NCBI GenBank assembly: GCA_963712715.1
Contig: CAVQJI010000041.1
Coordinates: 1 to 64,000, forward strand
Source: JAFEDN01 sp963712715
Lineage (GTDB): Bacteria > Pseudomonadota > Gammaproteobacteria > Coxiellales > Coxiellaceae
Reading direction: 5' to 3'
Length of the DNA: 64,000 nt
Made by a program: the position numbers and the translations under genes. A model generated the notes under the pieces. It was not told the origin of the DNA. It ran no database searches and was given only the letters and a program-made list of their open reading frames with translations. Below, one piece after another: positions 1 through 7,586 of the stretch (position 1 is its first letter; every line of letters begins with the position of its first letter).

Positions 1-44
1 GAGGAAAATGTTAGCATTGATCTACTGCGCCTCGTTGGGCGTAA

Positions 45-278
45 AAAACTTGCCGGTCTTCGCCAACTCGGCCTACCGGCGCTGTGCTTGAAGCCTTGGG
101 CGCAGACTACAATACCTCCCGACCTCACTCGCAGCTCGGTTGGATGAGCCCAGCCGTCTATGCAGCAGACCGGCGGTCCGCTGCGCTTCTCTGCACGGAG
201 GGGTCCGCTCCGCGGACCACCGTCATCACCGCCCAAGTGGGTAACATCGAACGCCAAACTCCAATCGCTGTTGGATAA
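45..278 (+). pseudogene. IS3-family transposase (orfB) C-terminal fragment
   Basis: The reading frame is open from about position 45, just after an in-frame TAA, and contains the typical end of an IS3-family integrase-core transposase: a DYNTSRPHSQLG segment followed by a proline-rich tail. In intact elements this lies just after the catalytic Glu of the DDE domain. The upstream D, D and E motifs are absent from the window or lost by frameshift, so this is a remnant and not an active enzyme. GC content and neighbours match the alphaproteobacteria-like block. The family assignment rests on that one motif. Confidence 0.7.
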
Positions 279-479
279 AAGTTGTGGGCAACGTCAGCCC
301 GAACCGATCGCGCAGATAGCGGCTGCAGACGATTTCAATACTTAAAAAGGTAGCATTGGCAGCGCACGGTCCGCTGGACGAGGCGACCCTCTCGACCAGT
401 TGCAACGTCCCCGGCGCGTAACGCGTTCTTGTTTTCTAAATTTGTGATACCAGGCAAGCGGCACTAATTGTGGCATAGG

Positions 480-578
480 TTAAGTCGGGGGAAGCAAAAT
501 GGCATTAAGGACAAAGATCATGCCGATGAGTCCACCGAAGACCCAACCAAACATCAACAGCGTTGCTCGTTCGCTCAT
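480..578 (-). CDS. 32-residue single-pass membrane miniprotein
   Basis: A short reading frame on the minus strand starts at an ATG (578-576) preceded by an AAGGGAG ribosome-binding site at a normal distance. It encodes 32 residues: a short polar start (MSER) followed by one hydrophobic helix with glycines (GWVFGGLIGMIF) and a short tail ending in PPT. Similar miniproteins occur in Bradyrhizobium-like genomes, as I recall them. No function is assigned. The good ribosome-binding site and the clean membrane segment are the only support. Confidence 0.5.
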   Translation of the reverse strand: MSERATLLMFGWVFGGLIGMIFVLNAILLPPT

Positions 579-601
579 CGATTGCTCCCTTCGGGAGCTT
601 T

Positions 602-645
602 ATTGCTTAGTCCGTACGAAAAGATTGCTTAGTCCGTACGAAAAG
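602..645. repeat. 22-bp perfect tandem duplication
   Basis: The 22-mer beginning ATTGCTTAGTCCGTACG is present twice head to tail (602-623 and 624-645) without a mismatch. It lies just upstream of the 32-residue minus-strand gene, so it could sit in that gene's promoter region. It looks like a replication-slippage duplication. Confidence 0.85.
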
Positions 646-769
646 TTCTAACGCAGATTGGATAGCTACCCCACTTCGGCACGGCGGCGCACATCGCCTA
701 GCTTAAAAACCTGTTTCCAGGTAAAAATCCAGGAACAACCCCCCTACTCTACAACGAATAAAATGCAGA

Positions 770-1039
770 TTAAATTCTTCTCTGAAGACAGCGAGCTGCT
801 TCATGCTCTTGCGTCGGCGTCATTCCCGCGGCTAAAGCCATGACTTTGGCTTGTTCTAAACCCAATTGTTTCACGTAGTTACGAACCATTTCGCACTTAA
901 TTCGCAACTCTCTCCTAAGAGTCAAATTTTGCGGGGGGCGTTCGGCGCGTGCCACCTGGGACGCTGCGATGACGAAGATCAGAGCCAGTGCCACAATATT
1001 TTTCAACGTCTGCACTCCCCCAACCTTGACCCCTGACAT
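770..1039 (-). CDS. small secreted hypothetical protein (alphaproteobacterial type)
   Basis: The protein has a clear N-terminal signal peptide (hydrophobic core IVALALIFVIAA, then a SQVARA-type cleavage site). The mature part is short, about 55 residues and basic, with two cysteines and an alpha-helical VRNYVKQLGLEQAKVMALAAGM segment. Short exported proteins of this look are common in Bradyrhizobium. The start is uncertain: the frame stays open to 1090, an ATG lies at 1039, and a later GTG or TTG has a better GGGGGAG ribosome-binding site. The role is unknown. The closest resemblance is to periplasmic proteins of rhizobia, which supports a foreign origin for this block. Confidence 0.5.
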   Translation of the reverse strand: MSGVKVGGVQTLKNIVALALIFVIAASQVARAERPPQNLTLRRELRIKCEMVRNYVKQLGLEQAKVMALAAGMTPTQEHEAARCLQRRI

Positions 1040-1090
1040 AATATCCGAAGTCCGTCGAGATTTAATGATCATTCTTTCGCGTGGCTTCAT

Positions 1091-1423
1091 TTCCCTGTGG
1101 AAAAATTGCTGTTGGCCGCGCGGGCCACCTGCAAGAAATGCGAACTGGCCGCCATTCGCGGCGACCCTGTTTGGAGGGACTCACCATTGTTGCTATCGTC
1201 AACGGCATTTCCGATACGCGGCGCGCTTTATCGCGTGGCATAACCTAGGATCGTTGGCGGACTATCAACTCCCTGACCGCAGAGAATGCAATAGCCCATC
1301 GCGGCTGAGGATGCCTTTTCGGTGTGCCAATTGCTATCGCAGGTATGCTCGGAGGCGGATGCCGATGGTGTGATACACATCGCCGCTAAACAACTGTAAT
1401 CGCGGCCCGATGATGTTTGCGCA
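1091..1423. other. gap with no supportable gene
   Basis: Reading frames run through this stretch, but none shows a recognisable domain, a ribosome-binding site or an uninterrupted frame. Short in-frame pieces (for example a glycine-rich hydrophobic run near 1310-1370) could be the remains of a decayed gene. Nothing can be assigned. Confidence 0.4.
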
Positions 1424-1508
1424 TCACCGTCTTAGGAAACACGCCTTATTGGTCGATCGGTAAGCGCCCGGTGAGGACCGCCTTGCAGCGCTGAGGCATT
1501 GCGGCAAG
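1424..1508. repeat. 85-bp direct repeat, copy 1 (contains the IS66-type left end)
   Basis: These 85 bases recur exactly at 1969-2053, an offset of 545 bp. Inside the repeat, GTAAGCG at 1460 matches the GTAA start that I recall for IS66-family ends. The first ~36 bp would then be outside flank and the last ~48 bp the start of the element. Confidence 0.8.
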
Positions 1509-1968
1509 TCCTAGGAGTAATCCTAGGACTACTCCTATGACGAAGACGCAGGTTGAAGTGATCACGTCGGCGCAACGACGCCGAAGTTGGTCGCGAACGG
1601 AGAAGGAGCGGATCGTTGCCGCGGCCATGGAGCCCGGCGCGGTGGCTTCGGAGGTCGCCCGCGCAGCTGGGATCCATAGCAGCCAATTGTTTCGCTGGCG
1701 CCAGCAGCTGTGTGAGCGAGTGCAAGTTCCGGCGGCGTTCAATCCGATCGCAATCACGCCGGAGCCCGAAGCGGCGTCTCCGGGGCCTGTAGCCGAGAGA
1801 GCCGGCGTGATCGAGATCGAGTTTGCGACCGGCGGGCGGATGCGGATCACTGGAGCGGTCGAAGCTTCGATGGTGACGGCGCTGATGAAGGCGCTGGCGA
1901 AGGGCAAGCGGCGGCGATGATCCCGGTGCCGAGCGGCGCGCGGGTCTGGCTGGCGGCCGGCTATACCG
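1460..1968 (+). mobile_element. truncated IS66-family element
   Basis: The segment holds a plausible IS66 left end (GTAAGCG), an intact tnpA reading frame and the first 17 codons of tnpB, then breaks off into the second copy of the 85-bp repeat. TnpC, the DDE transposase of the family, is missing, so the element cannot move by itself. Left end, tnpA and the ATGA-coupled tnpB start appear in the order usual for IS66. Confidence 0.7.
1537..1920 (+). CDS. tnpA: IS66-family accessory protein TnpA
   Basis: This 127-residue protein has an N-terminal helix-turn-helix of the transposase_8/IS66 orf1 type: RSWSRTEKERIVAAAMEPGAVASEVARAAGIHSSQLFRWRQ, given here as the region about residues 15-57. A low-complexity linker and a basic KGKRRR end follow. 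In IS66 elements TnpA is an accessory DNA-binding protein needed with TnpB and TnpC. The stop overlaps the tnpB start as ATGA, the usual translational coupling. Length is normal. Confidence 0.85.
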   Translation: MTKTQVEVITSAQRRRSWSRTEKERIVAAAMEPGAVASEVARAAGIHSSQLFRWRQQLCERVQVPAAFNPIAITPEPEAASPGPVAERAGVIEIEFATGGRMRITGAVEASMVTALMKALAKGKRRR

Positions 1969-2039
1969 TCACCGTCTTAGGAAACACGCCTTATTGGTCG
2001 ATCGGTAAGCGCCCGGTGAGGACCGCCTTGCAGCGCTGA
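1917..2039 (+). pseudogene. tnpB: IS66 TnpB, truncated after 17 codons
   Basis: The frame begins MIPVPSGARVWLAAGYT, the characteristic start of IS66 TnpB. It then runs into the second copy of the 85-bp repeat, which supplies 23 unrelated codons and a stop. The rest of tnpB (normally about 115 residues) and all of tnpC are gone. It is non-functional. Confidence 0.8.
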
Positions 2040-2053
2040 GGCATTGCGGCAAG
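1969..2053. repeat. 85-bp direct repeat, copy 2
   Basis: By eye this is identical to 1424-1508. It carries the same flank plus IS66 left-end bases and diverges after the shared GGCAAG. The arrangement is a 545-bp tandem duplication whose second unit is cut after 85 bp. It breaks the tnpB frame. Confidence 0.8.
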
Positions 2054-2195
2054 CTTCCCGCTGCCTCGCAATGCCGACACACCGAGGCCGAAGTACTCAG
2101 TGCGGGAAAAAATCCGATTGAAAAATGGCCCCAACAATGAACGGGCTTTGCGGACCACTCAACAGTCCGTGTTGTCGTAAAGTAGAATAATGCGA

Positions 2196-3248
2196 TTAAT
2201 TGCGATCGGAGAGAACCAATGGGTTGTCGAGATGCCCCACCACGGCCAACCGCGATATTTTATGATCGAGGTACGCTTGCAAAAACGCATCGTAGTCCCT
2301 GAAAGATACACAGCCAAAGGAATCGCCATTAGGCCCAAACATGAAGCTGTGTGCGAGGAAACCGGTGCGACCAAAGACCTTTCCCGTATCCTCCGGAATA
2401 AGCCGTAACGCTCGCACGCCGTGAAACAGGCTTTCCCGCAAGGTTAAATCGTACACATTTGGGGGGGTGGCGCCGCGATCCTTTTCATCGACGTGGTTTG
2501 GGTCGTCGATCATGCTACCGCGCCCCGAATGCGCCTCCAGCTTTGTTCCGTCCGGCATATAAACTGTGTGCGCCGAAATGTCATAAACGGCGGTCGACCG
2601 ATCGTAGCCGACCGCCGAGCTGCTTTGATCCTCGCCTAGAGGACCTTCTTCGGGAGCGGCATATGCGAGGGCAAGCCTTGGTGGCAGCAACGTTCCGAAA
2701 AGAGACTCAAAAATAGTCGTTCTACTCGTTGGCGTTATTGAAGGACCTTCCGGCTCTTCAGCGAGGTTGCGAGCTGGTTGCTGTCGAATTGATGGTATTT
2801 GGGGCCGCGGACGCGTCGATGGGATGCCTGGCGGGAGTCGCGAGAGAGCTGAAGACGTAACTTCAGTTATATCCACGTCTCGATGGGACGACGTCTCCCG
2901 CAACTCGTAGGCATTGGCTATCGGGCTCTTGGATGAATTTTTTGCTGCTACGTTGACCGAATAGCGTGAGTTGAACGAAGCCATAAAAGAATAGCGCGAT
3001 TCGAAAGAAGCCACATCTGTCGCGGCAATCGTTGGCTGTACTAAAATCGTGTGAGGAGCGTCTGCGTTAGCAAACTTGACGCATATCGACCACATGCATG
3101 TCAGCGTGACAACCGCAAAAGCCGCTAAGCCAAGCAGGGTGCTCAAAGCTTCACGGCAATTCGGAACGGACATTGGCACAGAGCTGAAACGCATCTGGCC
3201 ACCATCAAGGATCAGAAAACGACGCTCAGTCCTTGGCTCCGGCGACAT
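2196..3248 (-). CDS. DUF2778 (TlDE1-like) membrane-anchored protein
   Basis: This is a 350-residue protein with a membrane anchor at about residues 34-56, a long proline/serine-rich linker, and a C-terminal DUF2778 domain. The domain shows YDISAHTVYMPDGTKLEAHSG, a GATPPNVYDLTLRE segment and NGDSFGCVSF. The Cys in the last motif and the upstream His fit the catalytic pair of the L,D-transpeptidase-like fold described for TlDE1-type effectors. Long anchored DUF2778 proteins are typical of Bradyrhizobium and relatives, and there they are not necessarily secretion-system effectors. A cell-wall role in the periplasm is inferred. The frame is intact. No partner gene lies next to it, as it is flanked by IS debris. 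Confidence 0.75.
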   Translation of the reverse strand: MSPEPRTERRFLILDGGQMRFSSVPMSVPNCREALSTLLGLAAFAVVTLTCMWSICVKFANADAPHTILVQPTIAATDVASFESRYSFMASFNSRYSVNVAAKNSSKSPIANAYELRETSSHRDVDITEVTSSALSRLPPGIPSTRPRPQIPSIRQQPARNLAEEPEGPSITPTSRTTIFESLFGTLLPPRLALAYAAPEEGPLGEDQSSSAVGYDRSTAVYDISAHTVYMPDGTKLEAHSGRGSMIDDPNHVDEKDRGATPPNVYDLTLRESLFHGVRALRLIPEDTGKVFGRTGFLAHSFMFGPNGDSFGCVSFRDYDAFLQAYLDHKISRLAVVGHLDNPLVLSDRN

Positions 3249-3946
3249 GTGTACCCCAACACCTGTCTTACGCGATGGCGCCAGCCTACCATCTCATTCA
3301 ATCCAGACTGTTGCTCGGGTGCCACGCTAAGCCAGAAAAAGAGCGGGCTATTGAATGGCACCGGCCAACGGACGTTGCCCTACCCACTATCGATTTTGCG
3401 TTAGATGACATCAATTCGTTGAATGGATTGGGAAAAGGAGGGATTCGCCGGAGCTCTTATTTCTTTGACAGCGCTGGGGATGTTCCTTGGGAATATTCTC
3501 CGGATATTTTTGGAACGGTACAGAGGATGGCAAGAGCGGCGCATATCTGACGTAAATTGCAAAAGCCATTTTCTGTGTGCAAATAGATGACAATCCCGGA
3601 ACGGTAAAAATACCCGCGTAGCAAATCATCCGCCCCGCCATCCTTTCTCAGGGGGAAGCAAGTCTAAACATCGGGGTGTGCCTATACGGATGGCGGTCCG
3701 CTCTTTTTAGGGTGGGAGCCCTCCGGGGGACTGAAGAAGGCATTGGCGGGAGTCGGATTTCCCGCCGCTGCGGGGGGCTGAGAGCTCTTAAGTTGAGATC
3801 AGGACTTTCACGTCCTGGACAAGAACAAAGACCTGCTCCTGTAAGAGGTCGCGTTAAGTCGCGGCGTGTCACGACCTGCCTTGATCCATGCCTGATTTCG
3901 GGGTTTTACAATCTTTTTAGGGAATTGCCGTCACAGTAGCTATCCG
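3249..3946. other. about 700-bp gap without a supportable gene
   Basis: A plus-strand frame (3233-3550, 105 codons) is open but shows no recognisable domain, no ribosome-binding site and an unlikely composition. The rest is GC-rich with short overlapping frames. Nothing is assigned. Some of it may be decayed alphaproteobacterial sequence. Confidence 0.4.
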
Positions 3947-4156
3947 ATGAGGAAAACAATGCCGACCTTTGCGGAGCTGGATGAAATTGCGCGCGTGCTC
4001 GCGGTGCAATCTCATGTGACTGCAAACGAACAAGTTGCACGTGAACTTTGGCGCCTGGCCCAGGACTATCGAGTAAAGGCTGGTGCGCTCGATGGCGGAA
4101 AGTTGCCATACATCGGCGATCCGCCTTTGATTCTTGCCCCCGCGAACGTCTCGTGA
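3947..4156 (+). CDS. small hypothetical protein (alphaproteobacterial type)
   Basis: This 69-residue, mainly helical soluble protein contains FAELDEIARVLAVQSHVTANEQVARELWRLAQDYRVKA followed by a G/P-rich GGKLPYIGDPP end (residues about 6-60). The pattern of one long amphipathic helical hairpin and a short loop end resembles small uncharacterised proteins of rhizobia. A second ATG lies at codon 5. No function can be named. Confidence 0.5.
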   Translation: MRKTMPTFAELDEIARVLAVQSHVTANEQVARELWRLAQDYRVKAGALDGGKLPYIGDPPLILAPANVS

Positions 4157-4345
4157 CACGGCGCGGCGAATCCGGAATATCATCGAGCTGCCGGATTTAG
4201 TCTGGACGCAGAGGTCCGCTAGGGAACCAAAAAGGCGCGGAATGGATTAAGCCCGCATTCGCCGGATGACGCTACGATTTCCGCAACGCTCGCAGCGATT
4301 CAGATAAAGGCATCAGCACCTTATCCTGGATCGAGCGAGGTAGCG

Positions 4346-5416
4346 ATGGCCAACCCAGCGGGTAAATCAAACGATGTGGCGCTCAAGCTTGATTTCGACC
4401 GTCGACCGATGCTGCAGTTTCGCGGCTCGGTGGTCACGTCCGATGCCGGACTGTTGGCCTATCGCGAACTCGAGGACGCACTCGGCTTGACGGCGACGGC
4501 GGGTGAGATGCTCGCCGATGCGCGTGCCGGTAAGAACGGCCGCCATGCGCTGGTCGGTTTGCTGCGGCAGTCGGTGTTTGGCCGCCTCGCTGAATATGAG
4601 GACGTGAACGACGCCGAGCGCCTGCGCTACGATCCGGTGATGCGCTGGATCGTCGGCGGCAAAGCGGCTCAAGGTAGCGCGAGCGTGAGCCCGACCCATG
4701 GCGAGCAGGAGATGAGTGTCTGGAACGGTCATTACGCCTGCACCTGCTATCACCCGCTGTTCGTGTTCAATCAGTTCGGTGATCTGGAACGCAGCGTATT
4801 ACGTACCGGCAACGTACACAGTGCCGATCGCTGGGATGGTATGCTCAAGCCGGTCATTGCGCGCTACCAGGGCAAGGTCTCGCGCATCTATTTCCGGGCG
4901 GACGCGGCCTTTGCAATGCCAGAGGTCTACGAATACCTGGAAGCGGAGCGGATCAAATACGCGATCCGGTTACCTGCCAACCAAGTCTTGCAGAGCAGGA
5001 TCGGCTACTTGCTCAAGCGTCCGGTCGGGCGACCGCCGAACGGGGTGCGGCGGTTCCATGCCAATTTCACCTATCAGGCGGGAAGCTGGGCCAAGCCGCG
5101 CCGGGTGATTACCAGGGTCGAATGGCATCCCGGCGAGCTTTATCCGCGCGTCGGCTTCATCGTCACCAACCTGTCGCGCCCGGCCGAGCGGGTCGTCGCC
5201 TTCTACAACAAGCGCGGCACATGCGAACAGTGGATCAAGGAAGGCAAGGGCGCGATCAAGTGGACGCGGTTGTCACGCCGGACGTTCGCGGCCAACGCCG
5301 TGCGGCTCCAGCTTCATGCGCTCGCGTACAATCTCGGCAACTTCTTGCGCATGCTGGCAACGCCCGAGCCTATCAAGGACTGGTCGCTGACGAGCCTGAA
5401 GCACAAAGCGGATTAG
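4346..5416 (+). pseudogene. IS1380-family transposase, internally deleted and C-truncated
   Basis: The start (DFDRRPMLQFRG, TSDAGLLAYREL) and the middle (SPTHGEQEMSVWNGHYACTCYHPLFVFNQFGDLERS) are typical of IS1380 DDE transposases. The GTCEQWIKEGKGAIKW region near the end carries the catalytic Glu. The protein is 356 residues, whereas the family usually has about 440-460. About 60 residues are missing around codon 110 (near 4676), where the DxDSS segment with the first catalytic Asp should stand before SPTHGEQE. The C-terminus stops soon after DWSLTSL. The deletion kept the frame open, but the catalytic triad is incomplete. The gene ends exactly where GC-rich sequence gives way to AT-rich sequence. 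Confidence 0.85.
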
Positions 5417-5445
5417 CGCTGAACTCCCACCAGGAGAAACAATGT

Positions 5446-5510
5446 CTTACAGAAGGATTAATCATTTCACCATTATACCGTAATTTCCTTAAAGTACACT
5501 TAAAAGTTTG
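5446..5510. repeat. degenerate direct repeat, copy 1
   Basis: The stretch CTTACAGAA...ATTATACC..TAATT..CT.AAAGTAC...AAAAG recurs at 7185-7256 with scattered mismatches and a small gap. The copies bracket the 1.7-kb strip of broken genes between the foreign block and the atp operon. Confidence 0.5.
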
Positions 5511-5538
5511 ACAGTATTTGTGAGGGTGTAGCTTTATA

Positions 5539-5559
5539 GTAGCTACATTATGAAGCTAC
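5539..5559. promoter_or_regulatory. 21-bp palindrome, probable antitoxin autoregulation operator
   Basis: GTAGCT-A-CATTATG-A-AGCTAC is a near-perfect inverted repeat 17 bp upstream of an ATG (5576) with a Phd/YefM-like start. A TTGACA lies at 5508-5513 and an AT-rich -10 region overlaps the palindrome. The position fits an operator bound by an antitoxin. The role is inferred. Confidence 0.45.
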
Positions 5560-5575
5560 ATTTGAGGGAAAAATT

Positions 5576-5960
5576 ATGCATGCGATAAAAACCGTCGAAA
5601 AAGAGAATTTATTCAACTCGACTTTAGCCATTTTGATACCATTGAACAAAATACCGTCATTGCGAGCGTGAGCGAAGCAATCCAGTACAATCTTTGTAGA
5701 AATGTTGTACTGGATTGCTTCGCTCACACTCGCAATGACGCCGTTTTTAGGCTTTATCCTAAAAATGGCTAAAGTCGAACAAATATCTGAAACTGATTAA
5801 GAGTCAGGGGACAGAATTGATTATGACTCATCAGAACCAGCCTAATCTACTGATTACCAAAATAAAAATCAAAACTCTAAAAGATCTGAGGGATTTAATG
5901 GAAATTAAAGTGATCGGCGACATCAATGAGCCCGTTTTACCAGGTTACGAAGAATGGTAG
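5576..5960 (+). pseudogene. Phd/YefM-like antitoxin gene interrupted by a palindromic element
   Basis: The frame begins MHAIKTVEKENLFN, like Phd/YefM antitoxins, and runs straight into a ~165-bp palindromic insertion (5616-5780). After it, a frame open from 5781 continues KYLKLIKSQGTELIMTHQNQPNLLI, which resembles the strand-helix part of Phd proteins, and ends at 5960. Removing the insertion would give one gene of normal antitoxin size (about 75-80 residues). The upstream palindrome and promoter are still present. The Phd assignment is by resemblance only and no toxin gene follows. Confidence 0.45.
5616..5780. repeat. MITE-like palindrome with outer arms (family 2, copy 1)
   Basis: Outer inverted arms (CGACTTTAGCCATTTT and its complement AAAATGGCTAAAGTCG) enclose the inner palindrome at 5655-5740. 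The inner palindrome begins CGTCATTGCGAGCG and contains GAAGCAATCCAGTAC on both arms around TTTGTAGAAAT. The inner part is the repeat family found four more times in the window. There is no coding capacity. Confidence 0.8.
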
Positions 5961-6142
5961 TTTTGGCGCGAGAAAACAAATTCCGATAGTCACCAGCAAC
6001 CAAAAAATAAATAAAAAATTTCTATGGAAATATAATCTGGTAATTTTCCTCCTGTATCAGATCGATAGCGGCCACGAAATCTTTAAAAACTGGTTATTTT
6101 ACTCAATTTCGGTTTCCAAATGCTTTAGTTATAATGCATAGT

Positions 6143-6262
6143 ATGCATTTACCTATCAGTATTGATAATTTATTGTGCAATTCTATTGTAGAATCTGATC
6201 GCCTTGAATTTAAGGCCGATTGGAATCACGAAGCGGTACTCCATACAATCTGTGCTTTCTGA
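6143..6262 (+). pseudogene. schlafen AlbA_2-domain protein, N-terminal fragment
   Basis: The 39 codons MHLPISIDNLLCNSIVESDR.LEFKADWNHEAVLHTICAF match the start of AlbA_2/schlafen-type ATP-binding or DNA-binding regulators, in which LEFK..WN and the HTICAFAND segment are conserved. It stops at TGA just where AND would follow. The rest of the ~450-residue protein is missing, so this is a remnant. Confidence 0.65.
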
Positions 6263-6368
6263 GTTTCTAAAAGATCCAGAAACAGAATTCTTAGGGGTAT
6301 ATGAAGGGTATATGATTTCCTTAATCACAAACGGAAATAAAGATTTAAATTTTCGAGGAATGTTCTAA
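6258..6368 (+). other. short open frame without start (gene remnant)
   Basis: A frame overlapping the end of the AlbA_2 fragment reads SEFLKDPETEFLGVYEGYMI and continues to FRGMF before TAA. It has no start codon in good context. It abuts the next ATG directly (stop 6366-6368, ATG 6369) and is in the same frame, so it may be the tail of a fused or deleted gene. The family is not recognised. Confidence 0.3.
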
Positions 6369-7024
6369 ATGCAAATGTCATTTTTAGATGAACACAGTGA
6401 CTCCAGGTTAAAAATTTTGGAACATAAGTTGAAGGAAGATATTGGAGAACTGCAACGACGAACTCTGACGCAAGGCCAGAACGGAAGTTATTGTAAATTA
6501 CTATCTGATTTGATTGTTAAATATGTTAACGATTGCACCAATGAAATAAAAACAGATATTTTTAATAAAATTAAATCGGGAAAAATATTGCCCACTCTAG
6601 AATTTGATGAGATTAAAGCTAATATTGAGCAAAAAGTATATCAAGTTTTAAAAACCCAGCTTTTTCTTTTCAAGGATGGGGTTAGTAAGACTTTTTCGGG
6701 TGATGAAGTAGGGTTAAGAGCATCATTGAACATACCTCAATTGAGGAAAGATGCCTAAGTTATTTAAAAATTACATATAATGAATTTGAATCTGAGTTTA
6801 ACATGTATGTTTCGAAACAAAAAAATGAAAAGTTTGCTTTAGAGCAAGCACGGGAAACAAATAATATTGCGAGAGAAGCCAATGCTATTGCTAAATCAAG
6901 CAGAAAGGGCTCCCGAATTTCAAATGGGATTGCAGCATTAGCATTGATTGGTACGCTCTTTCCCAATTCAGTGCAAAAGTTTTTAAATTGTATGAAACAC
7001 TTATTTTCTTTTATTTGGAGTTAA
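6369..7024 (+). pseudogene. hypothetical coiled-coil/membrane protein split by a frameshift
   Basis: The first frame (6369-6758) encodes 129 soluble helical residues ending LRKDA. Reading one frame over from there continues without a stop as LSYLKITYNEFESEFNMYV, then a helical KQKNEKFALEQARETNNIAREANAIAKSS stretch and a C-terminal hydrophobic segment (GIAALALIGTLF), to 7024. A single-base indel near 6752 would join them into one ~215-residue protein with a cytoplasmic coiled coil and a C-terminal membrane anchor. Two separate genes is the alternative. The family is unknown. Confidence 0.45.
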
Positions 7025-7184
7025 AAAATCAGGATGGTATTCCAGTGTGGGGTCGTAAAAATTATTATGGTTCTGCTGCCGTTTGGTCGACCGAATTGGC
7101 GGATGATTACCATTTTAAAAATGAATAAAACTCTGGGTCTTTGGTAGATTTGCAAATTTGTAAATTTCACAGTATAAACAGTTG

Positions 7185-7256
7185 CTTACAGAAAGTTGGT
7201 CGCTTCGTATTATACCATAATTCTCTCAAAGTACGCCCAAAAGCTGGAAAGTTGGC
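7185..7256. repeat. degenerate direct repeat, copy 2
   Basis: This resembles 5446-5510 (shared CTTACAGAA, ATTATACC, AAAGTAC, AAAAG blocks). It sits just upstream of the promoter of the next toxin-antitoxin pair. Confidence 0.5.
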
Positions 7257-7262
7257 TGTCTG

Positions 7263-7291
7263 TTGACATAAGGCACACATCAGGTTAGAAT
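7263..7291 (+). promoter_or_regulatory. promoter of the 7.3-kb toxin-antitoxin pair
   Basis: TTGACA (7263-7268) and TAGAAT (7286-7291) are separated by 17 bp. The toxin ATG is at 7298, so the leader would be only a few bases. Confidence 0.6.
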
Positions 7292-7297
7292 TTTAAC

Positions 7298-7579
7298 ATG
7301 GATAGTAAAATGATTTACGATTTTGATCCTAATAAAAATGCGTGGCTTATTGAAACACGTCAGATTAATTTTGAGGAAATTATTACGGTGTTTGAGACTA
7401 GAGGACCTATTGATGTATTGAATCATCCCAATTCGCAAAAATATGCACGTCAAAAAATCTATGTAATCGAATTGAATGATTATATCTATCTAGTCCCTTT
7501 TGTCGAAGACAATGGAAAAATATTTTTGAAAACGGCCTTCCCTAATCGAGAAGCAGCAAAAAAATATTTAAAAAAATGA
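7298..7579 (+). CDS. BrnT-like/DUF4258-type toxin
   Basis: The 93 residues begin MIYDFDPNKNAWLIETR after a short lead and contain QKIYVIELNDYIYLVPFVEDNGKIFLKTAFPNREAAKKYL. This is the pattern of small RelE/BrnT-fold toxins that pair with ribbon-helix-helix antitoxins, with a two-stranded sheet in the middle and a basic C-terminal end. The presumed target is RNA. The antitoxin gene follows after 7 bp. Length and frame are normal. The exact family name is a judgement from these motifs. Confidence 0.6.
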   Translation: MDSKMIYDFDPNKNAWLIETRQINFEEIITVFETRGPIDVLNHPNSQKYARQKIYVIELNDYIYLVPFVEDNGKIFLKTAFPNREAAKKYLKK

Positions 7580-7586
7580 GGTTATT

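Noticed and set aside
1432..1907. Long minus-strand open frames opposite the IS66 tnpA gene
   Set aside because: They are GC-driven antisense shadows of a recognisable plus-strand TnpA and show no domain or ribosome-binding site.
3233..3550. 105-codon plus-strand frame after the DUF2778 gene
   Set aside because: There is no recognisable domain, no ribosome-binding site, and the composition is not convincing. It overlaps the promoter side of a well-supported minus-strand gene.
5926..6141. 71-codon frame between the broken antitoxin and the AlbA_2 fragment
   Set aside because: It overlaps the end of the antitoxin-like frame, is low-complexity and AT-rich, and lacks a ribosome-binding site.
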